DNA of 29,494 bases. Source: an uncultured Sphingomonas sp. (lineage in GTDB: Bacteria > Pseudomonadota > Alphaproteobacteria > Sphingomonadales > Sphingomonadaceae). The position numbers and the translations under genes were made by a program. The stretch is taken from positions 1-29,494 of the forward strand of contig CAMLSA010000033.1 in assembly GCA_946482655.1 (NCBI GenBank), written 5' to 3'. The notes below the pieces were generated by a model. The model had not been told where the DNA came from and did not search any database. It was given only the letters and a program-made list of their open reading frames with translations. This document shows, piece by piece, positions 15,401 through 23,410 of the stretch. The first letter of the stretch is position 1. Each line of letters begins with the position of its first letter.

Positions 15401-16797
15401 TGCAGTTGCCGCGTCCCAGGAGCGAGGGTCGGTCCGGCACGGACCCGGTCTGGCTGGGCCTTTTGCTGTTGCTCGCTCTTGTTCCGATTCCGTTTGGCAG
15501 CAATCGGCCCTGGTCCTGGAGCGCGATGAGCCTGTGGGCCTCGCTGCTGCTTGGGGCCTGGGCGATCATTTTCCTGCGTGGCCGGCGGCCGCTGGTCTGG
15601 CGCCGGGCGCTGGTCGTGCCGCTGGGCGTCGCGGCCCTGCTTCTGGGATGGATATTCGCCTCGATCTGGCCGGGCCTGGCGCCCCCCAATCCGATATGGC
15701 GGATGGTATCGGAGCAATTGAACATCAGGCTGCCGGAAATAATGGCCGTGTCGGTCGATGCCGCGCTGGTCGCTCTCATGCGAATGCTGGCCTATGCGAC
15801 GATTTTCTGGATCAGCCTGCAATATACGCGCAACCGCAAAAGGGCGGAGCATCTGCTGATCTGGATCAGCTGGACCGGACTGGGCTTCGCCCTCTACGGA
15901 TTGATCAACTTCTTCGCCGGCAATCCCCACCTGCTCTGGTACGATCGGTGGACGGGCCAGGAGGATGTGACGTCGACGTTCGTCAATCGGAACCACTATG
16001 CCACCTTTGCCGGGCTGGGAATGCTCTGTTCGGCCGGTGTCGCGATCACGGCGTTCAGGTCGGCGTGGCGCCTGTCCGATCGCAGCCAGCCGGGGCTGGC
16101 GCGCACGATCGAATGTCTGGCGGGCCGGCCCCTCCTCTACTTCGTGATCATGCTGGTGATCGGCATGGCCTGGTTGCAGGCGCATTCCCGCATGGGCGCG
16201 GCTTCCGTGTCGCTGGGCATCGTCGCCATGCTGATGTTGATGATGGCTTCGGGGCTGGTGCGCCGCCGTCTCGTCCAATGGCTGACCGCGGCCATATTGG
16301 GCTTCTTCCTGCTGCAGGTTTCCGGCGGGCTGACCTTCCAGCGCATCAGCGAAACCGCGGAGATCAACCGGCTTCCCATCTTCGCGATCGTTTCGGACCA
16401 GATTGCCAGCGCACCCTATACCGGCAGCGGCTATGGCAGTTTCCCTCAGACTTTCTCGATGTACCGCGATTTACGGCTGCCCTCCACATCGACCTATTCC
16501 ACGGCGCACAACACCTATCTCGAGCTCGCCGCGGAGATCGGAATCCCGGCCACCGCGCTTCTGGTGTTCGCTGTCTTCTGGTGCCTGCTGCTCTGCCTGA
16601 TCGGCGCATTCCGGCGGCGGCGCGACGCCCAATATCCGATCATCGCGGCGGCGGCGACGATTGCCGTCGGCACCCACGCCCTGATGGACTTCAGCCTTCA
16701 GATCCCGGCGGTCGCGGCGCTCTATGCCGCCATCTTGGGAATGGGCGTCGCGCAAAGCTGGTCGGCGGAAGAGGAGAAACGGCAAGATGTCTCTTGA
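15400..16797 (+). CDS. O-antigen polymerase/ligase-like membrane protein (Wzy_C family)
   Basis: A 465-residue protein with about 10-12 membrane segments. A large periplasmic loop carries the family pattern: TSTFVNRNHYATFAGLG, then a loop after SGGLTFQRI with APYTGSGYGSFPQTFSMYR and HNTYLELAAEIG (from H370). These conserved Arg and His residues of the Wzy_C fold mark it as either polymerase (joins repeat units) or ligase. In a locus with its own Wzx and Wzz, polymerase is the better reading. Start and stop are coupled to its neighbour upstream; a 116-bp gap follows before the ABC exporter, so it may end the operon. Confidence 0.88.
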   Translation: MQLPRPRSEGRSGTDPVWLGLLLLLALVPIPFGSNRPWSWSAMSLWASLLLGAWAIIFLRGRRPLVWRRALVVPLGVAALLLGWIFASIWPGLAPPNPIWRMVSEQLNIRLPEIMAVSVDAALVALMRMLAYATIFWISLQYTRNRKRAEHLLIWISWTGLGFALYGLINFFAGNPHLLWYDRWTGQEDVTSTFVNRNHYATFAGLGMLCSAGVAITAFRSAWRLSDRSQPGLARTIECLAGRPLLYFVIMLVIGMAWLQAHSRMGAASVSLGIVAMLMLMMASGLVRRRLVQWLTAAILGFFLLQVSGGLTFQRISETAEINRLPIFAIVSDQIASAPYTGSGYGSFPQTFSMYRDLRLPSTSTYSTAHNTYLELAAEIGIPATALLVFAVFWCLLLCLIGAFRRRRDAQYPIIAAAATIAVGTHALMDFSLQIPAVAALYAAILGMGVAQSWSAEEEKRQDVS

Positions 16798-16913
16798 CAG
16801 GGTCCAGCGACGTGAGACCTGCTCAATAGTTCACGTCATAGTGGATTTGCCTGCTGCGCCAGTCAGAGTAAGGGACCTAAGCGCTTGATCATCCTTCCCG
16901 GAGAAAACCGGCG

Positions 16914-18737
16914 ATGACCTCACTCTGCAAGGGCATCGTTCGAGCTGGCGGATCGGAAGCCGCTTTGTCAATCCCTGCGGCACTGCGGGTGCTGCTCGGC
17001 AATCTTTCGCCTCGCAGGCGTCGCGCACTCGCGCTGCTTATGCTGCTGATGCTTGCGGGGGCGGTGGCGGAGGTGGCTACTATCGGCACCCTTCTACCGT
17101 TCCTTGCGTTGATCGCCGATCCGAAGGGCTCGCCGCTGCTTGAACCCCTGGCGCCGCTGCTCAATTTTTTCGGCGCCAGCACGCCCTCTCGCGCGGTCTA
17201 TGTACTTACCGGACTGTTCGTTCTGACCGCTGGGGCCTCGGCAGTTTTGAGGTTGGCATTGCTCTGGACGACCAACAGCTTGGTGAACGGAATGGCCCAT
17301 GAACTCGCGGTTCGGCTCTATGACGATGCGCTGCACGAGCCTTATATTCATCACACACGGCGAAATTCTAGCGAGCTTATAGCCGCTATCAGCAAGGTGG
17401 AACTTCTCAGCACTAGCCTGCTGGCGCCGCTAATGAACGGCGTCGTTGCCCTTGTTCTCGCCAGCGCCATCATCGTAGGATTGATCGCCATCGATCCCAT
17501 TGTGGCGCTCGCGGCGGGGGTCAGTTTCTCGGCGATCTATGTGCTGACTACCAGCATCACCCGGTCCCGGCTGCGGAGTAACAGCGCCGTTATCGCCGAA
17601 GCGCAGGGGCAGTCCATCAAAGCGATGCAGGAGGGGCTGGGCGGCATCCGTGACGTGCTGATCAACCAGTCTCAGCCGACCTTTGTAGAAATCTTCCGGC
17701 GTGCTGAGGCGAATTTTCGCAGTGCCCGGACGTTGACCACCTTTCTCGCAAATGGACCACGCTTTGTAGTCGAAGCGCTGGGGATGATTATGATCGCCGC
17801 CGTTGCGGTGGCCATCACCGGACGCCCCGGCGGTCTCGTTGACGCGATCCCGACACTCGGCGCGCTAGCAATGGGCGCTCAGCGGCTGCTGCCGTTGATC
17901 CAGCAGATTTATGCGGGCTGGGCGCAGACTATCGGAAGTCAACAGGTGTTACTCGATGTTTCTGTCCTACTATGCCGGCCTTCGACCGAACGCCCCTTAG
18001 CTGACGTCGCCGCGTTGCCTTTAGATCAGTCGATCTGGTTCAACAATGTCAGCTTTTCTTATTCGGATAGGCGGGCGCCAGCGCTTACCGACATCACTTT
18101 CTCCATCCCCAAGGGGGCGCGTGTTGGCATAGCGGGCAAGACCGGCAGCGGAAAGTCGACGCTGATGGATCTCCTGCTTGGCCTGCTTGCGCCGGACGAG
18201 GGTGAAATACAGATAGATGGCGTGAAGCTGACGAACGAGAATTGCGGCGCTTGGCAAAGGAACATTGCCCATGTGCCGCAAGCGATCTACCTCGCCGACG
18301 CGACCATCGCGGAAAATATCGCTTTCGGCGTTCACCCCGAACATATCGATCGCGAACGGGTGCGTGTGGTGGCCCGGCAGGCGGAATTGGCTGAGGTCGT
18401 AAGCGGATTGCCCCATGGTTTCGACACCTTCGTGGGCGAGCAGGGTATCCAGTTGTCCGGTGGCCAGCGTCAGCGCATTGGTATCGCCCGGGCGCTCTAC
18501 AACCACGCCAAGGTGCTGGTGTTCGATGAGGCGACAAGCTCGCTCGATAGTGAGACTGAAGGCGCGGTGATGGATGCGATCCAAAGACTCGATCGAAGCG
18601 TGACGATCTTCATTATCGCCCACCGGATGTCGACGCTCGAAGGCTGCGATCTGATCGTGTGGTTGGAGGGGGGAAGAATCGCGCGGATCGTAAACGGCAC
18701 AGGTGCGCACATGGAGGCTGTGGACGTTGCCTACTAA
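16914..18737 (+). CDS. ABC exporter (fused permease and ATPase), PglK/MsbA-type
   Basis: A 607-residue half-transporter. The N-terminal domain has six membrane helices (beginning about residue 38: RALALLMLLMLAGAVAEVATIGTLLPFLALI). The C-terminal ATPase domain has Walker A GKTGSGKST (408-416), signature LSGGQRQR (514-521), Walker B VLVFDEATSSLD (534-545) and the switch His in IIAHR. The opening resembles the group that flips lipid-linked oligosaccharides (PglK/WlaB), so a flippase for a sugar carrier is likely; a peptide or lipid substrate cannot be excluded. There is no peptidase domain. GGAG lies 12-13 bases before the ATG. It begins the second gene block. Confidence 0.9.
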   Translation: MTSLCKGIVRAGGSEAALSIPAALRVLLGNLSPRRRRALALLMLLMLAGAVAEVATIGTLLPFLALIADPKGSPLLEPLAPLLNFFGASTPSRAVYVLTGLFVLTAGASAVLRLALLWTTNSLVNGMAHELAVRLYDDALHEPYIHHTRRNSSELIAAISKVELLSTSLLAPLMNGVVALVLASAIIVGLIAIDPIVALAAGVSFSAIYVLTTSITRSRLRSNSAVIAEAQGQSIKAMQEGLGGIRDVLINQSQPTFVEIFRRAEANFRSARTLTTFLANGPRFVVEALGMIMIAAVAVAITGRPGGLVDAIPTLGALAMGAQRLLPLIQQIYAGWAQTIGSQQVLLDVSVLLCRPSTERPLADVAALPLDQSIWFNNVSFSYSDRRAPALTDITFSIPKGARVGIAGKTGSGKSTLMDLLLGLLAPDEGEIQIDGVKLTNENCGAWQRNIAHVPQAIYLADATIAENIAFGVHPEHIDRERVRVVARQAELAEVVSGLPHGFDTFVGEQGIQLSGGQRQRIGIARALYNHAKVLVFDEATSSLDSETEGAVMDAIQRLDRSVTIFIIAHRMSTLEGCDLIVWLEGGRIARIVNGTGAHMEAVDVAY

Positions 18738-18815
18738 AAAAAATGAGGGGCAGAACATTCCGGGATGCGAACCTATCAGGATCCAATATCGGAAACATAG
18801 ATCCACGGGTATCCC

Positions 18816-19931
18816 GTGTTGAGATTCAGCCTTCTCATTCCGTCCCTCGGGGGCGGCGGAGCTGAGCGTATGTTCATCCGCATGGCCACCCACTTCGTCA
18901 GCCTCGGCCACAAAGTCGATCTCGTGTTGATGAATGCAGCACAGATCGAGTATCGCGATGAACTGTGCGCAGCTGTTCGGATCGTTGATCTGAAGACGCC
19001 GCGCTTATGGACCAGCTTGCCGGCCTTCTGGCGCCATCTACGGCACGCAAGGCCCGATGTGGTGATCTCGGCCATGCCCCTGGCGAACGGCATCGCCGCA
19101 TGGGCCAAGCGCCTTACAAGGCATAGATTGACGCTTATCCTAACCGAGCACAACGCCCTCTCCATGGCGTTTGGTGATCTGGAGGTGCCCCGCTATCGAC
19201 TGCTGATGTGGGCGATCCGATCGTCCTATCGCTACGCCAATGCCGTTGTCGGCGTCAGCCAGGGAGTGGCGCATCGCTTGCTCAATTTGCCCGGCGTGAA
19301 CGAAGAAAACGTCCACACTATCTATAATCCGGCTTGGCGGCCGGAGATGGAAGCGCAAGCCCCGGAGGCGGTCACTTGCGACTGGCTCGTAAACCGAAGC
19401 ATTCCGGTTATTCTGGCGCTTGGACGCTTGGAGGCACAGAAAGATTTCGGCACGCTGTTGAGGGCCTTCAGAGTACTCCGAGAGAGACGACACGCCCGAC
19501 TGCTCATCCTTGGCGAAGGAAGCCTTCGCAACGACTTGGAACATCTGGCCATGAAATTGGGCGTTCTGGACGATCTATTGATGCCGGGATTCGTTCCAAA
19601 CCCCTTTGCATTCATGGCACGGTCCTCGGTGGTCGCCTTGTCCTCCATTCATGAAGGATTTGGCAACGTACTTGTTGAGGCCCTAGCCTGCGGCACTCCG
19701 GTGGTCAGCACCGATTGTCCTTCTGGTCCTTCGGAAATCCTCGACGGCGGGCGCTATGGCGAACTCGTCCCAGTGGGTGATTATCGGTCGCTGGCCGCCG
19801 CCATCGAGCGACAGCTCGACCATCCTCTGCCCGCAGAGACCCTGCGTGCTCGCGCGCGGACATTCTCGGTCGAGACCTCAGCGGACGCTTATTTGCAACT
19901 GGCGGAAGCCCTCTGCGGGGGAGCGCGGTAA
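18816..19931 (+). CDS. Glycosyltransferase family 4
   Basis: A 371-residue GT-B retaining glycosyltransferase. The N-terminal acceptor domain opens with the glycine loop LLIPSLGGGGAERMF. The C-terminal donor domain has VILALGRLEAQKDFGTLLRAF and the acidic pair EGFGNVLVE (E280, E288) of the GT4 EX7E motif, followed by ALACGTPVVSTDCPSGPSEIL, the nucleotide-sugar site. GTG at 18816 is the likely start; the ribosome site is weak. It ends five bases before the next gene. Sugar specificity is unknown; the GGAER and CPSGPSEIL variants are those of GT4 enzymes acting on hexoses or HexNAc in many O-antigen loci. Confidence 0.9.
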   Translation: MLRFSLLIPSLGGGGAERMFIRMATHFVSLGHKVDLVLMNAAQIEYRDELCAAVRIVDLKTPRLWTSLPAFWRHLRHARPDVVISAMPLANGIAAWAKRLTRHRLTLILTEHNALSMAFGDLEVPRYRLLMWAIRSSYRYANAVVGVSQGVAHRLLNLPGVNEENVHTIYNPAWRPEMEAQAPEAVTCDWLVNRSIPVILALGRLEAQKDFGTLLRAFRVLRERRHARLLILGEGSLRNDLEHLAMKLGVLDDLLMPGFVPNPFAFMARSSVVALSSIHEGFGNVLVEALACGTPVVSTDCPSGPSEILDGGRYGELVPVGDYRSLAAAIERQLDHPLPAETLRARARTFSVETSADAYLQLAEALCGGAR

Positions 19932-19936
19932 GGAAA

Positions 19937-20887
19937 ATGCAGAGCGACACGCAGGTCGACCTATCGGAGGTCACAATCGTGCTCCTGTCCCATAACAGGA
20001 AGGACGAGCTGGAACGGAATTTGCCTCCACTGGCGGCGCTGGCGGCAAACTCCGGTTGCGAGCTGATTGTGGTCGACAATGCCTCCACCGACGGATCGAC
20101 CGAATTGATCGCTCAACTGCTGAAGGGCAGGCGAAATGTGCGGTTCATCGCCAACCACACTAATCTTGGCGTCGCGGGTGGGCGTAATACGGGTTGGCGT
20201 GCTGCGACGCGCGAGTTCATCCTCAATATCGACGACGACCTCATCATTACCGAAGATTCGATAGTTTCAATGCTATCAGTACTTCGTGGAAGAAGTTATG
20301 CTGGAATAGTTTCTCCTAGAATTCTAGGATTCAGAACGGGTGAGGCCCAGTGCGACCACGGTAGCGAGGAGCGAGAAATCGCAAACTTCCACGGTGCGTG
20401 CCATTTGGTACGAACCTCTGTAGCAGTTCAGGCGGGATTGAATGATGAAGCATGTTCTTTCGGTGGAGAGGAGTTGGACCTGTCGATCCGTGTTAGGACA
20501 GGCGGCTATGCAGTATTATTTACACCTCAGACTACTGTTCTTCACAACAATATAGTCAAATCGGGACCGGAAGGAAAGGGTAGACGAAAACTTTGGATTT
20601 ACAATTTTGTTCGTATCTTTTATAAGAATTTTCCTATCATGTTTGCTACTATACTTGCTGCACGTTACATTTTTTCACATGTTATTTCCGGATTGTGCAC
20701 ACATGGACCCCTGTTCGCAGTGAATCTGCTCACTGAGGCCCTTCGCGGCTTCCGCGACGGTAGGCGGCAGCACACTCTCGTACCTGAGCAGGTTGTGCGA
20801 TTCTATCGTGACCCCGACTTGCGACCCGAGTTTGGTAACGCACCGATTTGGCGCAAGCTCGCAAACAAAATGAGGCGGTACGCGTGA
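19937..20887 (+). CDS. Glycosyltransferase family 2
   Basis: A 316-residue GT-A inverting glycosyltransferase: VTIVLLSHNRKDELERNL, then VVDNASTDGST (D47), NLGVAGGRNTGW, the metal-binding triple Asp NIDDDLI (99-101), and the base-containing GGEELDLSIRVRTGGY. A basic hydrophobic stretch (about 215-255) may touch the membrane. The 3' half is unlike its neighbours: about 20280-20700 is AT-rich, using codons such as TTA, ATA and AGA, before composition returns to normal. The TGA overlaps the ATG of the next gene (TGATG). The specificity is not readable. Confidence 0.9.
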   Translation: MQSDTQVDLSEVTIVLLSHNRKDELERNLPPLAALAANSGCELIVVDNASTDGSTELIAQLLKGRRNVRFIANHTNLGVAGGRNTGWRAATREFILNIDDDLIITEDSIVSMLSVLRGRSYAGIVSPRILGFRTGEAQCDHGSEEREIANFHGACHLVRTSVAVQAGLNDEACSFGGEELDLSIRVRTGGYAVLFTPQTTVLHNNIVKSGPEGKGRRKLWIYNFVRIFYKNFPIMFATILAARYIFSHVISGLCTHGPLFAVNLLTEALRGFRDGRRQHTLVPEQVVRFYRDPDLRPEFGNAPIWRKLANKMRRYA

Positions 20888-22284
20888 TGCACATCCGCGC
20901 ACATGCCGGAGAGCTTGGAGTGTGTCGCACAGTTGCGCCTCGCTTCTGGAATTATGCGCCGCTGGTGATGGCCCTCGGACTGCGCCTTGCTTCAGAACCC
21001 ACAGCTAACCTTAGTTACCTTTTAGTGGCCGTCTATGCGCTTTGCGGCCCAGCATTCGCCATCCGGGCGCTGGCGCTGTCATGGCTGTTCACCACGCTCG
21101 GCCAGGGCATTGCGCCGGACGCTTCTGCGGCGACGGTAGGACGTTACGCCGTGCTCTTCGCTGCGGCGCTGTCCGCGCTGATCTATGGCATGTTGCTATC
21201 CAAGAATCGGAGAAGCCAGCCGTTTACGCTGGCGACGGTGCTCCTCGGCCTTTTCCTGATGAGCCACTCCCTGCTGTTCAGCCCATTTGCGGATGTCTCG
21301 GTGCTCAAGGCGCTGGCGTGGACGCTGGCAATGGCGGCATCGGTTTCGGCTTGGACACAACTCTCTCCCGGCGAGCGCCAGCATGTGGAAAGCGAGCTTT
21401 TCTGGGGTTTGGCGTTGATCCTTCTGACTAGCCTGCCTATGAGCATCTTGCCGATTGGCTATCTGGTCAATGGCACGGGCTTTCAGGGAATTCTTATCCA
21501 TCCGCAGACCTTTGGTCCTACCATTGCGCTGCTTGGCGCTTGGGCGGCTGCGCGCATGTTCAGCGAGCATAGTCCGAGTTGGTGGCTCGTCGGCTTGGTG
21601 GGGTTGTGTGTCATCGCTGTAATGATGTCAGAATCGCGCGCGGCCGGACTTGCCATGATTGGGGGGGTGGGCTTGGCCATTCTGCTCGCCCCTGGTTTCG
21701 CCATGCAGTCGATACGGCAAATGGCGCCCGGCTTGCGTAGCGGACGCATCCGGATAGTGCTCGTAGCAGCCCTCATTGGCGGCATCGCCTTGGCGCCATG
21801 GATCGCTGAAAGCCTGGGCAGTTACCTGACCAAGTCCGGCCGTGCGAGCGGTTCAAGCCTAGCCGAACTCTACGACGGTTCGCGCGGCTTGCTGGTAGAG
21901 GCCATGTTGGAGAATATAACCGAGCACCCAATGACGGGAATTGGCTTTGGCGTTGCCTCTATCCCGTGGGTGATGGAGATCTCGCGCGATCCAATTTTCG
22001 ATCTGCCCACGGGTGCCGCTGTCGAGAAGGGAGTTGCGCCCGTGATGGTGCTCGAAGAAGTGGGCATCTTTGGCGCCCTTCTCGTGATGGCATGGCTGCT
22101 GCTGCTCCTACGATCGGCCGCACGTAGCGGCCTTGCGCCCTTTGGCGTCTGCTTGACCGTGCTGCTGCTCAACTTTGGCGAGGCAACGCTGTTTTCGCCC
22201 GGTGGTTTTGGCCTGCTGCCACTCGTTCTCCTCGGTTGGGCCTACGCCGCCGGAGTGGTGGAACGACGCCAGCGCCATGGCTGA
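20887..22284 (+). CDS. Second Wzy/O-antigen polymerase-like membrane protein
   Basis: A 465-residue protein with about 10-12 hydrophobic helices. The Wzy_C-like region is present: MMSESRAAGLAMIGGVGLAI (the S-R pair at the start of the periplasmic part), then DGSRGLLVEAMLENITEHP and MTGIGFGVASIP. The homology is more distant than for the protein at 15400. It begins at ATG 20887, overlapping the previous stop (TGATG), and its end overlaps the next ATG by 8 bp (ATGGCTGA). It is the same length as the first polymerase-like protein, which appears to be coincidence because the sequences do not align by eye. It could be polymerase for a second polymer or a ligase. Confidence 0.8.
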   Translation: MHIRAHAGELGVCRTVAPRFWNYAPLVMALGLRLASEPTANLSYLLVAVYALCGPAFAIRALALSWLFTTLGQGIAPDASAATVGRYAVLFAAALSALIYGMLLSKNRRSQPFTLATVLLGLFLMSHSLLFSPFADVSVLKALAWTLAMAASVSAWTQLSPGERQHVESELFWGLALILLTSLPMSILPIGYLVNGTGFQGILIHPQTFGPTIALLGAWAAARMFSEHSPSWWLVGLVGLCVIAVMMSESRAAGLAMIGGVGLAILLAPGFAMQSIRQMAPGLRSGRIRIVLVAALIGGIALAPWIAESLGSYLTKSGRASGSSLAELYDGSRGLLVEAMLENITEHPMTGIGFGVASIPWVMEISRDPIFDLPTGAAVEKGVAPVMVLEEVGIFGALLVMAWLLLLLRSAARSGLAPFGVCLTVLLLNFGEATLFSPGGFGLLPLVLLGWAYAAGVVERRQRHG

Positions 22285-23410
22285 TCCAGTCTGGCTCTGG
22301 CAGCGCATCGTCTCGCCGCATATGGGAGGGCTGGCTGCAGCGATGGCAGCCACCGGGCGTCATGTCGTCTATATCGCGCAAGCGGAGATGTCGGCAGACC
22401 GCGCCGCGCAGGGCTGGCAAGCTCCGGTGCTTGGCAAAGCGCGGCTGCGCTTTGCACCCACTCCGGCGGCCGTGCGAGAAGCAGTATGCGACGCTCCCGC
22501 AAACAGCATCCATATCTGTGAGGGGCTGCGCGGCAACAGGCTGATTGGCCTAGCGCGCAAAGCCCTTGCAGCGCGACGCCTCAGGCAATGGGTAGTCATG
22601 GAGACCGTTGACGATTCCGGTTGGCGCGGTTCGATCAAGAGGATGGAATATAGCCGTCTCGTTCGGCAATGGGATTCCGAAATTGAGGGCGTCCTCGCGA
22701 TTGGCCATGCCACCTCGGGGTGGTTGGTCGGGCGCGGCATGGCACCCGAAAAACTGTTCCCCTTCGCTTATTTCCTGGCCTCCAGGCCAATGAAGGCCAT
22801 GACGCCTTTTGATCCCGGCGCGCCATTCCGCTTTATATTCGTTGGGCGCCTCATCGAGCTCAAACGGGTCGACCAACTGTTCGCGGCGCTTGCCTCGCTG
22901 GCGGATAACATGATGGAACTGGTTGTGGTGGGCTCCGGCCCCCTTGAAAGTCAGCTCCGGGCGCTGGCCGAGAAGGTACTACCTGGCCGCGCGCATTGGC
23001 TTGGGCAGCGTCCTATCGATGAGATCTCCAGCCTAATGGCCGAAGCCGATTGTCTTGTTTTACCAAGCCGGCATGATGGATGGGGCGCGGTGGTTTCGGA
23101 GGCGTTGATAGCCGGCACACCCGCTATCTGCTCGGACGCTTGCGGCGCGACGACGGCGGTGCGCGCCAGCGGCTGCGGCGGCGTATTTCGAGCTGGTGAC
23201 GTCGCAGGCTTGACTAGTCTCGTGCGTGGCGCGTGGGCGAGGGGGCGGCAGACGCCCGACGCGCGTAGGAGCCTCGCCGCATGGGCGCGCTGTCTCAGTG
23301 CGCCCGCCGGCGCGGATTATCTCGCTGAGATCCTGCTTCATGCTGCGGACGCAACAGCGGAAGTGAAACCGGATGCTCCCTGGACCTCAATGAACAGGTC
23401 CCATCTCTGA
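22277..23410 (+). CDS. Glycosyltransferase family 4
   Basis: A 377-residue GT-B enzyme. The C-terminal domain is clear: RFIFVGRLIELKRVDQLFAAL, VVVGSGPLESQLRALAE, WLGQRPIDEISSLMAEADCLVLPS, and HDGWGAVVSEALIAGTPAICSD. In the catalytic EX7E position the first acid is Asp (D267, then E275), a change seen in some GT4 groups with the HDGWG motif. The N-terminal half is short and weakly conserved (SPHMGGLAAAMAATGRHVVYIAQ). The ATG 22277 is chosen since it overlaps the prior stop by 8 bp; a longer frame from 22175 lies inside the upstream gene. It ends with TGATG overlap into the amidotransferase gene. Confidence 0.86.
   Translation: MADPVWLWQRIVSPHMGGLAAAMAATGRHVVYIAQAEMSADRAAQGWQAPVLGKARLRFAPTPAAVREAVCDAPANSIHICEGLRGNRLIGLARKALAARRLRQWVVMETVDDSGWRGSIKRMEYSRLVRQWDSEIEGVLAIGHATSGWLVGRGMAPEKLFPFAYFLASRPMKAMTPFDPGAPFRFIFVGRLIELKRVDQLFAALASLADNMMELVVVGSGPLESQLRALAEKVLPGRAHWLGQRPIDEISSLMAEADCLVLPSRHDGWGAVVSEALIAGTPAICSDACGATTAVRASGCGGVFRAGDVAGLTSLVRGAWARGRQTPDARRSLAAWARCLSAPAGADYLAEILLHAADATAEVKPDAPWTSMNRSHL

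Noticed and set aside
15261..16829. 522-codon plus-strand frame overlapping the polymerase-like gene
   Set aside because: Alternate-frame shadow with Arg/Gly/Ala-rich composition and no membrane segments. The 465-residue frame has the Wzy_C pattern and a coupled start.
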